Positions 55,401 to 63,547 of a DNA stretch of 64,000 nucleotides are shown here, piece by piece. Numbering within the stretch: the stretch's first letter is position 1; each line of letters starts with the position of its first letter. The position numbers were made by a program, and so were the translations under genes. The notes under the pieces are model-generated. The model was not told the origin of the DNA. It worked only from the letters and a program-made list of their open reading frames with translations, and made no database searches. Source of the stretch: OLB9 sp041392785 (GTDB lineage: Bacteria; Bacteroidota; Bacteroidia; Chitinophagales; Saprospiraceae); contig JAWKLK010000002.1 of NCBI GenBank assembly GCA_041392785.1, positions 186,001 through 250,000 on the forward strand, given 5' to 3'.

Positions 55401-57419
55401 TTTGCTATAGACAAGTATTACTGCGAAAGCATTTAAAATACCTCCATGAGATAGATAATCAGTATTTCTATAAAGAAACTCTTGAGCTGATTTTTCAAAA
55501 GGGTCACTTAAATTTTCGTTATAGATGTACTCAATTTTTTCTTTTAAAAGATTTGTTAAATCAGTATTATAATATTTCCCTGCTCTTACAAGTGGTAATA
55601 GTTTGTTAATCGCTTTTAAACTTAAATTGGAGTAATTTCTGGAAAATTTAATTTTAGCAATTTGAATGGCAACTTCATTTTTATCAGGTATTTCTGGAGC
55701 ATATTTATTTAAAAAAGCCAATGCTTTAGATGTTCTATCACTGGTTAATTCGTACTCATTGCCTTTTCCATTATATAAAATATCCCAAAGTTCAATTTGT
55801 CTTTCAATTATATCTAATTCAAGTTTGTTCCATAGTTCACCTAATGCTTTTTTTAATGTCAATTTGGTGTCATTTCCTTTTAATTTTGTTTTTGCGTCGA
55901 GACCATTAAGGAAATCTACTTTTTCTCTTAAGTTGTATTTTTTTACTAAATCGTTATATACGGAACTAAAAGAAATTTCTTTTTTATTTTGAAGTTCGTC
56001 AAACAAATACTCTTTGTATTCATAAGGTATTGGTCTATCAAAATATTCGTACTTAGCTTCTCCTTTTTTATTTTTTCCTACCTCTGTTTTTGTGTTAATT
56101 GTTAGTTTGTTAATTTGCTCCCAAATTTTATACTCTTGAAATACAGGATGGCTTTTGGATACTACTTTTTCATCTGACTCAAATCTACAATAGGATATTA
56201 AATGACTTTGGTCTTTTAAATCTCTTTGATAATAAATGATTTGGTTTTTAATTAAATGTAATAATCCAAATTGTAATGCTTCTTTTCTATATTTTTCCTT
56301 TTGTGAGTTGTTTTTCCATTCTAATGACTTTTCAGTTTCTTCATCTTTTGAAACTCTTTCAGGAAAAACGAAATTAATCAAATCCGTTAGTAAGGCTTTG
56401 TCTTCAACTAATCCTTTAAACTCTTTATTTTTTTCTAATTGTGTATCCCAAATTTTTTGAAACTCTTTTTCATATCTTGATCTAAGAACAACATTATCAC
56501 GTATTTTTATCCATTTGTTCTCATTCAATAGTTCTTCAAAATACTCTGAAATATAAAATTCAGAGCCTCTTTTTTTTGTCCGTTCATTGAGCTCTCTTTC
56601 GAGATTCTCCATCTTTTTACGCCAGCTTGTTTTACTTGGTAATTTAATAGTGATGCTAGGTTCTCCTTTTTTTGGTCTGGTAATATTGATTAAAAGGTCA
56701 AGTGAATCTCCTTGCTTAAGCACTTCTAAATAAGTTTCGCCTTCTATTTCTTTCTCCTCAATATTTTCGTCATCTATTTCGATTTTAATTTTTCTCTTTT
56801 TTAACTTTTTCCCTTTTAATTCTATTTCTTCATATTCACTCAGAGACATTATTTTTGCAAAAGTCACGAAAGATTCCTTTTTCTTTACTTGAACTGACTC
56901 ATCATTTGAAGTTTCCTCTTGCATTTTGTCAGGTTCTGAACCACCACCCGAATATCCTCTAAGTTGATTATATTTATAAAAAAGTTGGCCTAATTCTTTT
57001 AATGAAACAGCACTATTTAATGCTTTAACTTTAAGATTTATGAACCCAAGGCTGTTAAACTGTTTAGAGTCTTTTTTTATTGGCTTTATGCAAATCCTAT
57101 CGATTTTGTTAGGATTTGAAAATGGCTCAACTAATTGAATCTTATCTGGCAGCATTCCTAATCTTTCAAGAATATATATTAGCTTGTTTCGCCTTTGTTT
57201 ATACCGTTTGTTTTGTTTTCTGATTCCTCTTTTAATTCTACGGTTTGCATTTTTTGTCTGAGCCTGCCCTTGTTCAAATTTACTCAATTCAGCACCCATA
57301 GGAATTATCCGACTACCCATTCCCAATATTTCTTTAGGCTTACCACTATCATTAGCATCTACAAGTGCCCACCCAATACTATTAGTCCCCAAATCCAATC
57401 CTAAAATTTTTTTACCCAT
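52491..57419 (-). CDS. cas9: Cas9 endonuclease, large type II-C variant
   Basis: 1,642 residues, RNA-guided DNA endonuclease using crRNA:tracrRNA. RuvC-I is at the start (KKILGLDLGTNSIGWA, D9); the arginine-rich bridge helix spans about 57-80 (RRIKRGIRKQNKRYKQRRNK). RuvC-II has E732 (IRLELAREL), HNH His840 (YDIDHIIPKSRYFDD), and RuvC-III H1047 and D1050 (HHAIDALIVAC). All catalytic residues are present, so it should cut. It is at the large end for II-C: 592 residues follow RuvC-III (382 in S. pyogenes Cas9), and an acidic, Lys-rich insertion follows the bridge region. The start at 57419 gives MGKKILGLDLG; an in-frame ATG at 57446 would overlap the tracrRNA promoter. Confidence 0.98.
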   Translation of the reverse strand: MGKKILGLDLGTNSIGWALVDANDSGKPKEILGMGSRIIPMGAELSKFEQGQAQTKNANRRIKRGIRKQNKRYKQRRNKLIYILERLGMLPDKIQLVEPFSNPNKIDRICIKPIKKDSKQFNSLGFINLKVKALNSAVSLKELGQLFYKYNQLRGYSGGGSEPDKMQEETSNDESVQVKKKESFVTFAKIMSLSEYEEIELKGKKLKKRKIKIEIDDENIEEKEIEGETYLEVLKQGDSLDLLINITRPKKGEPSITIKLPSKTSWRKKMENLERELNERTKKRGSEFYISEYFEELLNENKWIKIRDNVVLRSRYEKEFQKIWDTQLEKNKEFKGLVEDKALLTDLINFVFPERVSKDEETEKSLEWKNNSQKEKYRKEALQFGLLHLIKNQIIYYQRDLKDQSHLISYCRFESDEKVVSKSHPVFQEYKIWEQINKLTINTKTEVGKNKKGEAKYEYFDRPIPYEYKEYLFDELQNKKEISFSSVYNDLVKKYNLREKVDFLNGLDAKTKLKGNDTKLTLKKALGELWNKLELDIIERQIELWDILYNGKGNEYELTSDRTSKALAFLNKYAPEIPDKNEVAIQIAKIKFSRNYSNLSLKAINKLLPLVRAGKYYNTDLTNLLKEKIEYIYNENLSDPFEKSAQEFLYRNTDYLSHGGILNAFAVILVYSKHTEKDYTKEQLISDYKEIKTLLQGELRNPLAEQIINEALMLVKEIWRQYGEKPSEIRLELARELKNSASERQKLHTRNQANQKENGRIKERLREYKVEITNANIEKFKLWMSQENLEEKFVQSYKDPSKSEVEKMKLWEEQGHVSPYTGKPISLSALFDKGQYDIDHIIPKSRYFDDSFTNKIICETSVNKDKGNRTAMEYFEIGSTTETLLNKERFIDEVNKRFTGKKRQNLLATKVPEDPITRQIKDTQYIATRTKEELYKIVGNDKVKTTTGGVTDYLRNQWGLTDKFKKILMPRYENLISMDSYLNSVYETYHKEYIKRKDDYEKAGNDYNELLLDKKNYLDSFKQNFIQYKNNKLVIKDWTKRIDHRHHAIDALIVACTQPAHIQRLNNLNKELQDWLSKNRKDLLPNFQGSNDELLDEIMSLEKNEREKIITQIEKLSRIEKPWESFPADVEKALNNMIVSHKPKDKLLIQKDKNDVPQIKLRGQLHQETIYGKSQGKESYKIPLIKFAGKKFATEKTIEKICNEFLRKMIKNHLEIVFKGNKEEAFSAEGILELNNKLANRRDDKGNPKPHTPISKIKIYYKNPFEDFGLSKLGTKKFSFKDYEELKERIIDQSTKESIENHVSKNEFDFQISFSKNGIEEFYKMEEEKFKEKYPNKKYIKINKIKISPLDNLTEGSDEADENFSLQKLNREKSFNNSLFVATGDNYLFAVMERDELNKKTGEIEKKRFYDIITFFDAANLLKSEFNNSPDKHNFNKDLVFNEYFEKKNEAKLLFTLKQSDFVYMPDKEEETIIDKSNPKYFEYWQDKANRAKNIYIVQKYSGKQIYFIKHDIASPIINKVEFGSQNCYEMIGGRSIKEHCIKLQVDRLGNIKPYAHTQLHHYPLNDIDQSFTASEPAVSYQPKLTFYADHVEINQQEAKYSASLAMQERLKQTLELIKRIFGERSISPNFPGKFTIKKLNL

Positions 57420-57445
57420 TGTTATTATTTTTAAAAGTTTTAACA

Positions 57446-57453
57446 TATCTTTG
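57446..57453 (+). promoter_or_regulatory. -7 promoter element for tracrRNA
   Basis: TATCTTTG, a perfect TAnnTTTG match, placing the start of transcription at about 57,457-57,460, exactly where the anti-repeat begins. It overlaps the cas9 translation start region on the other strand. Confidence 0.65.
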
Positions 57454-57458
57454 TTCCG

Positions 57459-57528
57459 AACAAAAGCAATTCACAATAAGGATTATTCCGTTGTGAAAAC
57501 ATGTAAAGCGGGGCAACTCGCTTTTTTT
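57459..57528 (+). ncRNA. tracrRNA
   Basis: The anti-repeat AACAAAAGCAATTCACAA at 57459-57476 is perfectly complementary to repeat bases 2-19 (19 bp if the G at 57458 is counted). It is followed by AAGGATTATTCCGTTGTGAA, a nexus segment typical of Bacteroidota II-C tracrRNAs, then a hairpin AAAGCG...CGCTTT and seven T (57505-57528) acting as terminator. About 70 nt, transcribed divergently from cas9. It guides crRNA maturation with RNase III and activates Cas9. Confidence 0.93.
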
Positions 57529-57554
57529 ATTGACATCTCCTTCATTTCTCTTAG

Positions 57555-57562
57555 CAAAGATA
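57555..57562 (-). promoter_or_regulatory. -7 promoter element likely driving the cas operon
   Basis: The reverse strand reads TATCTTTG. Transcription from here would start near 57,550 and give a ~130-nt cas9 leader that is fully antisense to the tracrRNA. No perfect -33 TTG is seen (TTTCG at about the right spacing). Confidence 0.5.
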
Positions 57563-57679
57563 CACAACAGTTGCAACATTGTCGAAATTCTATATCACTT
57601 TTATATGTGTTCAAAATGAAAAGAGGACTTATTATTCACACTATTCCTATTACAAATGAACACAATTAAAAAAAATTCA

Positions 57680-57687
57680 TACCTTTG
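57680..57687 (+). promoter_or_regulatory. -7 promoter element of the B12 receptor operon
   Basis: TACCTTTG matches TAnnTTTG. It would start the transcript near 57,692, just ahead of the cobalamin riboswitch. Confidence 0.5.
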
Positions 57688-57689
57688 AC

Positions 57690-57835
57690 TATCGGAAGCT
57701 TGCTTTCATGCGGTTTCTTTGTTTTTTTATCTGTTCCGGACGATATTTCAACGGAACTAAGGAACCGAGTGCAAATCTCGGGCTGTCGTGCAACTGTGAG
57801 CAAGCTCAGCTTGTGTAGCCAGATACTTAGAGATA
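57690..57835 (+). promoter_or_regulatory. Cobalamin (AdoCbl/vitamin B12) riboswitch
   Basis: The conserved core is present: AAGGAACCGAGTGCAAATCT (about 57,759-57,778) followed by CGGGCTGTCGTGCAACTGTGA, then the B12 box GCCAGATAC at 57818-57826. These match the cobalamin riboswitch consensus (GGTGAAAATCC, GCTGxxCCGCAACTGT, GCCAGGAxAC). It lies about 70 nt upstream of the BtuB-like receptor gene, where high B12 would lower expression. A small hairpin (TGCAT...ATGCA) just downstream may be part of the expression platform. Confidence 0.9.
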
Positions 57836-57905
57836 AAAATATATCATTGCATCACGAAAATGCATAGATGACTCCTTGTATCCGTATATTATACCTACAT
57901 TGTAG

Positions 57906-59816
57906 ATGTCTGTGCGCAGGTTTATAGATATGGCGTATACAGGTAGGGTTTTGGTTTTTGGTATCTTGCTAAGCATGGTTGCAGGCGGTACTCTAGCTCA
58001 AAAAGATACTACTATCATGATGGACGAAATCACAGTGACAGGGTCTAAATTGATAGAAACAAAAGGCCTTGATCACATCATAACAGTTGATACATCTGAG
58101 CAAATCTGGGCTCTGGATGGATCTATGACTACACTTCTCGGCACGCAAAGTGGTATGTATTTTCGGTCTTACCAGCAAGGTGGATTAGCAACTCTGTCAT
58201 TCAGAGGTGCTACAGCAGCGCAAACTGCGGTGTTGTGGCATGGATTTAATATCAACAACGCTATGAATGGACTTACAAATTTCGGTAACATCTCTTCTAG
58301 CTTAGTAGACGATATCACAATTATAAAAAGTGGTAATGCAGCCCATTGGGGTAGTGGCACCATCGGAGGCAGTATCCACCTTAATACATTCCATCCACAA
58401 ACTACATCCCAAATGACTGCTCAATTGACATATGGAGAGTATGGATTTTTGTCTGCCAATGCCTCATATAATGCAAGAATCAAAAGACATAACTTCCAAG
58501 TCAAAGGTAATTGGCAAGATGCTGAAAATACCTTTCCTTACAAAGCGGTGACTGGTGAGACACGCATCTTGACCCATTCTGGTTCGCAAAGTATAGCATG
58601 GATGCTAGATGATGCCATACGATTGTCGGAACGGAGCAAGCTGAGTCTTCATCTTTGGTATCAAGCCAATGAAGTACAAATACCTGCTACGCTATTGGAA
58701 ACCATAAGTAAGGCTGAGCAAAAAGACAAGACATTGAGATCTCTCTTGCAATGGAAATACACATCGACGAAAGGAGTGTTTAGGCTTGCCTTTGCTTTTT
58801 TTGACGAACGTCAATGGTACAATGATACCAATATCAAATTGTCTGCCCAACATTTGCTGTCTTCTTATAATTTGGACGCTGAATTTAAGCGCCCTATCTC
58901 AAATGGTGACCTTGTTGTAAGCGCAAATAGTAACTATTTAAGAGCAAACTCTGCCAATTACGCTACTATTCAACATCAACAAAGATCTAACCTTGTGATG
59001 TCTGTATCGCAAATTTATGGAAGGATAACAACAAAAGGATCGGTACGGATTGACCATATTTCTGAAATAGGAAATGCGTTTACATTCCATTTTGGGGCTG
59101 CCCATCGGTTGCAAAAATGGATGTGGCTTCGTGCCGAAGTGGACAAAGTTTTTCGAGCTCCTACGTTGAATGACATATATTGGGTACCTGGTGGCAATAG
59201 AGACTTGAAACCAGAATTTGGCTATGCACAGCAATTGGGTTTGCAAATAAAACCAACCTTCGACAGGTGGCAGTTAGATCATACTACAAGCCTCTTTAAT
59301 CGGAATATACATGACTGGATTCAATGGACGCCAACAGGAAGCGTGTGGTCTCCGCAAAATTTGTTGCATGTTTGGTCACGTGGTTATGAAACAGAAACAG
59401 CCATGGGAAAACCTATCAAAAATGGGAAATGGACAGCGATGTTGAGCACCGCTTATATCCTATCTACTAATCAAAAAAGTAACATAGTCCGTGATAATAC
59501 TTTAGGAAAACAATTAATTTATATGCCCAAGTTTCAATCTGCTTTTAGAGTTAGGCTGGAATGGAAATCATGGGGAATTACTGGGATGCATCAATTTGTG
59601 GGTTATAGATATGTGTCTTCAGATCATTCCACGTATTTAGAGCCGTATCATCTCCTACATACAATGGTGCATTATCAATGTAAAAGATATAAAAAACTCC
59701 CCCAAGTAATGATACTATTTAAAATTGACAATATATTAGACACGCACTATCAGGCAGTTGTAAATAGGCCAATGGTCGGTAGGCAGTGGTTTGGAAGTCT
59801 TAAGTTTACAATATAA
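57906..59816 (+). CDS. btuB: TonB-dependent vitamin B12 receptor (BtuB-like)
   Basis: 636-residue outer-membrane receptor: signal peptide (VLVFGILLSMVAGGTLAQ), plug domain (about 40-150: TVTGSKLIETKG ... FRGATAAQTAVLWHGFNINNAMNG ... NAAHWGSGTIGGSIHLNT) and a 22-strand barrel ending in aromatic residues. The size matches BtuB-type receptors and is smaller than SusC. The upstream cobalamin riboswitch makes B12 or another corrinoid the likely substrate. Translation may start at 57906 or at the ATG at 57930, which gives a shorter signal peptide. An IS30 copy separates it from a BtuG-like gene. Confidence 0.92.
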   Translation: MSVRRFIDMAYTGRVLVFGILLSMVAGGTLAQKDTTIMMDEITVTGSKLIETKGLDHIITVDTSEQIWALDGSMTTLLGTQSGMYFRSYQQGGLATLSFRGATAAQTAVLWHGFNINNAMNGLTNFGNISSSLVDDITIIKSGNAAHWGSGTIGGSIHLNTFHPQTTSQMTAQLTYGEYGFLSANASYNARIKRHNFQVKGNWQDAENTFPYKAVTGETRILTHSGSQSIAWMLDDAIRLSERSKLSLHLWYQANEVQIPATLLETISKAEQKDKTLRSLLQWKYTSTKGVFRLAFAFFDERQWYNDTNIKLSAQHLLSSYNLDAEFKRPISNGDLVVSANSNYLRANSANYATIQHQQRSNLVMSVSQIYGRITTKGSVRIDHISEIGNAFTFHFGAAHRLQKWMWLRAEVDKVFRAPTLNDIYWVPGGNRDLKPEFGYAQQLGLQIKPTFDRWQLDHTTSLFNRNIHDWIQWTPTGSVWSPQNLLHVWSRGYETETAMGKPIKNGKWTAMLSTAYILSTNQKSNIVRDNTLGKQLIYMPKFQSAFRVRLEWKSWGITGMHQFVGYRYVSSDHSTYLEPYHLLHTMVHYQCKRYKKLPQVMILFKIDNILDTHYQAVVNRPMVGRQWFGSLKFTI

Positions 59817-59824
59817 ATTCCTGA

Positions 59825-60917
59825 ATTCAAGCGGCAAATGCAACTTTAGTTAATAAATTATATTCCTGTATAGGCGACTTAAATCCAAACCTTTTGCGAG
59901 GTCTTTTATTAAGCTGATTTTCTACCATCTTTACATCTTCTTTGGAAACTTTATCAAAGTTAGTCTTTTTTGGAAAATATTGCCGGATCAGACCATTTAA
60001 ATTTTCATTTGACCCTCTCTGCCATGAACTGTATGGATCAGCAAAGTAAAAGTCAATGCCCAACTTCTACTTACATATTCGTGTTCGGCAAATTCTCTTC
60101 CATTATCGGATGTTATTGTATGTATTCGCCCTTTCTCTTTTTTTAAAGCTGATACAATGAGTTTGGCTATTTGTTTTGAATTTTTGCCTTCTATCTTTCT
60201 TATCTTTACTATGCCCGTCTTTCGATCGTTCATCGTCAAAAGTCCTCCTTTATGATTAGCTCCAACTATTAAATCTACCTCATAATCACCATATCGTGAC
60301 CTACGGTCGACCTCTTGTGGTCTATCGTGGATACTCTTGGTGTTTGTTATGTTTCTCTCGGCGATCTTCCGTCACACATCGCCTTTTGTACTTCTTCTTC
60401 CGCCTCAAATGTGTGTACTTATCACCTCCTCTTTTCTTTGTCAGCGATGATATATTGGTAGATGCGCTCATGGCTTACCATCTCCAGTCCACATCGGGTT
60501 GGTGTTTTGCTGATTTGCTCAGGACTCCACTTTTCTTCAAGTCTCTTATCAACATAGGCCCTGACTTCTTCCGTAAACTTAATGGCTTTTGCTTTTGTCT
60601 TTGACGCTTATGGTACTTGCGTTGCGCCAGATCGTAGTCGCATATACCGCTACGCTGATCACAATTCCTCTTAAGCTCACGACTTATTACTGATTTATCT
60701 TTGCCAATGGCAATTGATATATCTTTTTGCTTATAACCTTGATTTTTCATCATACTTATTGTGTACCTTTGCTCCCGTGTTATGACTCATATTGGCAACT
60801 TTGGACGGGAGACAATATAGTGACTTTACCATTCAGGGGAAGGGAGTTTACTCCTTTCCTTTGAAAAATTAATAAAGACTTTTTTGCTCCCTAAAAAGTT
60901 GCATTTATTACTTGAAT
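59825..60917 (-). mobile_element. IS30-family insertion sequence
   Basis: About 1.09 kb bounded by imperfect inverted repeats: left ATTCAAGCGGCAAATGCAAC, right end the complement of ATTCAAGTAATAAATGCAAC. Size and ends fit IS30 elements. I could not identify a clear target duplication. It lies between the BtuB-like receptor and the BtuG-like lipoprotein gene, so it probably interrupts their shared transcript. Confidence 0.85.
59827..60790 (-). pseudogene. IS30 transposase, frameshifted
   Basis: The reverse-strand ATG at 60790 begins MSH; a lost base then shifts the frame, after which MMKNQGYKQKDISIAIGKDKSVISRELKRN is the IS30 helix-turn-helix. Further frame changes occur near 60,490 (GLEMVSHERIYQYIIADK), 60,240-60,300 and 60,060. 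The DDE core is recognisable as TITSDNGREFAEHEYVS and later YFADPYSSWQRGSNENLNGLIRQYFPK, with the end RPRKRFGFKSPIQEY. At least four breaks, so it is inactive as written, unless some are assembly errors. Confidence 0.85.
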
Positions 60918-60942
60918 CTAAGATTTCTAAAAATATTAAAAA

Positions 60943-61992
60943 ATGAAAAACAGATTTTTTGTAGTTTCGAAAGTATGCTTGGTCATACTTGGAATGTCAT
61001 TGATACATTGTACAGATGACGATACAGATACCAATAACAACAACAGAAATTTTGGAAAAGATGGTGTTTTTGTGATCAATGAAGGCAATTTTCAAGCTGG
61101 GAATGCATCCTTGACTTATTATAATCTGAAAGAAAAAGATGTGAATAGTGACGTTTACACAGACATCAATGGGGTAGCGCTAGGCGATGTTGGCCAATCC
61201 ATGTACTCTGATAATGATAATCTGTATATTGTAGTCAATAATTCGCAAAAAATAGAAGTTTGCGATTCTAAAACAATGAAGCGAAAATTGACAATAAATG
61301 GTTTGACATCACCGCGATATTTCCAACCAATTAATGCATCCAAAGCATATGTCACTGATCTTTTTGCTGATGCCATCCATGTGGTAAATCCTTCCACTGG
61401 TATGGTAGATAAAAAGATTGCTCTGAAGGGCTGGTCAGAAGAGATGATCAAAATTGGATCAAATGTGTATATCACTAGTCCATCTTCTCCCTATCTTTAT
61501 AATGTAGATAGCAATACAGATCAAGTACTTGATAGTATCCTCATTTCCTTGGGAGCGAATAGCCTTCGCTTAGCAAAAGATGGTTCACTTTGGGTGTTAT
61601 GTGGTGGTGATTTTGTCAGTGGAGAGAAGGGTGCATTGCATGTGATCAACCTTGTCCAAGGTAAAGTACAGCGTTCTATGTCATTTACTGCGAGTGATTA
61701 TCCTACCAAGCTGTGTTCAAATCCGCAAGCAGATACTATGTATTACATCAATAACGGTATCTATAAATTGTCCACACAAGCGATTGCTTTAGCTCAGACA
61801 CCTTTTATTTCATCTGAAGGTAGAAGCTTTTATGGATTGGAAATTCATCCTACCTCTGGGCTTATTTGTGTTACGGATGCGAAAGATTTTACACAAAGAG
61901 GGGATGCATATATCTATTCTGTCTCGGGTCAATTATTGCATTCATTTGAAACCGGAATCATTCCTGGAGGTATTTTGTTTGAAAGAGAATAA
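60943..61992 (+). CDS. BtuG-like surface beta-propeller lipoprotein (DUF5074/YncE-type)
   Basis: 349 residues with a lipoprotein signal (lipid Cys at 23 in LIHCTDDD) and a seven-bladed beta-propeller pattern (GVFVINEGNFQAGNASLTYYN; repeated V-x-D-S/P-x-T blades). In Bacteroides, BtuG is a surface lipoprotein of this kind that caps BtuB and binds B12 with extreme affinity. Position next to a riboswitch-controlled BtuB-like gene supports the same role. The IS30 element upstream probably cuts it off from the riboswitch promoter; I see no strong promoter in the ~25 bp between them. Confidence 0.8.
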   Translation: MKNRFFVVSKVCLVILGMSLIHCTDDDTDTNNNNRNFGKDGVFVINEGNFQAGNASLTYYNLKEKDVNSDVYTDINGVALGDVGQSMYSDNDNLYIVVNNSQKIEVCDSKTMKRKLTINGLTSPRYFQPINASKAYVTDLFADAIHVVNPSTGMVDKKIALKGWSEEMIKIGSNVYITSPSSPYLYNVDSNTDQVLDSILISLGANSLRLAKDGSLWVLCGGDFVSGEKGALHVINLVQGKVQRSMSFTASDYPTKLCSNPQADTMYYINNGIYKLSTQAIALAQTPFISSEGRSFYGLEIHPTSGLICVTDAKDFTQRGDAYIYSVSGQLLHSFETGIIPGGILFERE

Positions 61993-62020
61993 ATCTGCAT
62001 TTTGAAGTACTTTATTACTG

Positions 62021-62048
62021 AAAAAAGTAACTTATGATTACTTTTTTT
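62021..62048. terminator. Bidirectional terminator between the B12 lipoprotein and the nuclease gene
   Basis: AAAAAAGTAA and TTACTTTTTT form a 10-bp stem around a 7-nt loop, with a T run on the + strand and an A run on the other side. It suits the convergent genes on either side. Confidence 0.75.
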
Positions 62049-62143
62049 GTCCATTCACCATACGTACGGCGCGTATGAAAAAGGAATTTTGAGTAGGATC
62101 CATTTCTGATTATTAACTAAGGTTTTAGATTTCTAATTAAATT

Positions 62144-63544
62144 TTAATATTTAATCATTTTAGTAAAAGGATGTTTTTCGAGCCACATGAGTATGATTTG
62201 ATTGCTTTCTGGGTTTGGATTTTGGTAATCTATAGCCTCTTTCCATTCTTCTACACCTCGATCAGCATCTTCATTTGGCAAATATCCGAATCCTTGATAA
62301 TGGCCATCTTCTATCAATATTAAACCTTGTTCATCGGCATTTCTTCCCTCAGTAAGAATAAAGAAATTTTCATCAAAAGTTTTATTGAGCAAATCAATGG
62401 CTATGAGTGCATTGTGGTTGTATTCTTCTACTTGTACATTGCCAACAGCTGCTCCGTCACACGATCCTGTCTGTCTGTAAAAACAACTTTCTGGCTCTGA
62501 ATGCAAGCCCATGAGACATTGACATAATCGACATGTGGTTGCAGCAAAATGTAGTTGTTGTCTTGCGCTTTGTTTGGAACTGTAATGGTTTAAGATTGCC
62601 TTCCCCTGACGTGTTTTTACATTGGATTTTTCAAAATCAAAACACAAATATCCACTTTCGTTTTCATAATGATAGATAAAGTATGGATAGAGCTTTGTTC
62701 GCTGTGCTTTATTAACTTCGGGTTGGAGCAATTTTATCTCTTTCGATTCTAGTAGCAATGAGATAAGCTCACTTCCAGTTTCCGTATAGGTGATATCGGC
62801 TACTTTATTGATGAATTTGTCAGTTTTAGCATCAATTTTACCAAAATGTTGCATCATCCTTTTCCGGATATTGATACTTTTTCCTACATAGACGACTTGC
62901 CCATATCGGTTGTACATATAGTAAACACCTATGGTTTCGGGTAGCGCATGGAGGCGTTCTATTGAAATGTCCACTGGCAGATGCGATGCTTCAATCCCTT
63001 CATTGATAAGCCTCTGTGTTCGGTGCTGTCCATCCGTCATTGCTAATGCTCTACCTAAAATATCTACAGTAGCTAAGGCATCGTCCATTGCTCTATGTCT
63101 ATTTTCAACTTTGATATCAAAATGTCTAATCAAATTACCCAAGCTGTATGACCGCAATCCTGGAAATGATTTGCGCGAGAGTACCACCGTGCACAGCTGT
63201 TTTTTTGTGAATGTGTAGCCCAAATTGGCGAATTCTTCTTTGATAAATCCATAATCAAACCGCACGTTATGCGCCACAAAAATGGCTTGCTCCGTCATAG
63301 TGACGATTTGTTTTGCCACCTCATAAAACTTGGGTGCATCGGCGACCATCGCATCTGTAATACCAGTTATCCTAGTAATTTCTGGCGGTATGGATCGCTC
63401 TGGATTGATTAAAGACTCAAAGCGATCAATGATGGTTTCTCCATCAAATAGGACAATGGCAATTTCTGTTATTTTATCCCTTCGCGGCATTCCGCCAGTC
63501 GTTTCGATGTCTATGACCGCGTACAACGAAGATTTTTTTGCCAT
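62144..63544 (-). CDS. 3'-5' exonuclease (DEDDh) fused to GIY-YIG nuclease
   Basis: 466 residues. Residues ~5-175 are a DNA polymerase III epsilon-like exonuclease: D12/E14 in VIDIETTGG, HNVRFDYGF, and HRAMDDALAT. Residues ~195-285 are a GIY-YIG domain related to UvrC/Cho (ETIGVYYMYNRYGQVVYVGKSINIRKRMMQHF). A C-terminal part contains a cysteine cluster (CRLCQCLMGL). This fusion is widespread in Bacteroidota and Actinobacteria and presumably acts in DNA repair or 3'-end trimming. It begins 3 bp after the leuS stop, so it is co-transcribed with it. Confidence 0.92.
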   Translation of the reverse strand: MAKKSSLYAVIDIETTGGMPRRDKITEIAIVLFDGETIIDRFESLINPERSIPPEITRITGITDAMVADAPKFYEVAKQIVTMTEQAIFVAHNVRFDYGFIKEEFANLGYTFTKKQLCTVVLSRKSFPGLRSYSLGNLIRHFDIKVENRHRAMDDALATVDILGRALAMTDGQHRTQRLINEGIEASHLPVDISIERLHALPETIGVYYMYNRYGQVVYVGKSINIRKRMMQHFGKIDAKTDKFINKVADITYTETGSELISLLLESKEIKLLQPEVNKAQRTKLYPYFIYHYENESGYLCFDFEKSNVKTRQGKAILNHYSSKQSARQQLHFAATTCRLCQCLMGLHSEPESCFYRQTGSCDGAAVGNVQVEEYNHNALIAIDLLNKTFDENFFILTEGRNADEQGLILIEDGHYQGFGYLPNEDADRGVEEWKEAIDYQNPNPESNQIILMWLEKHPFTKMIKY

Positions 63545-63547
63545 CGT

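Noticed and set aside
57420..57446. Longer Cas9 start at 57446
   Set aside because: It would add nine residues before the canonical MGKKILGLDLG start and overlap the tracrRNA promoter; not supported by the family's N-terminus.
57451..57669. 72-residue frame on the + strand upstream of the B12 receptor
   Set aside because: It runs through the tracrRNA anti-repeat and its terminator and has no protein-like features.
57685..57867. 60-residue frame on the + strand
   Set aside because: It coincides with the cobalamin riboswitch; the conserved RNA core explains the sequence better.
60296..60604. 102-residue + strand frame
   Set aside because: It is antisense to the IS30 transposase, whose motifs are clear on the other strand.
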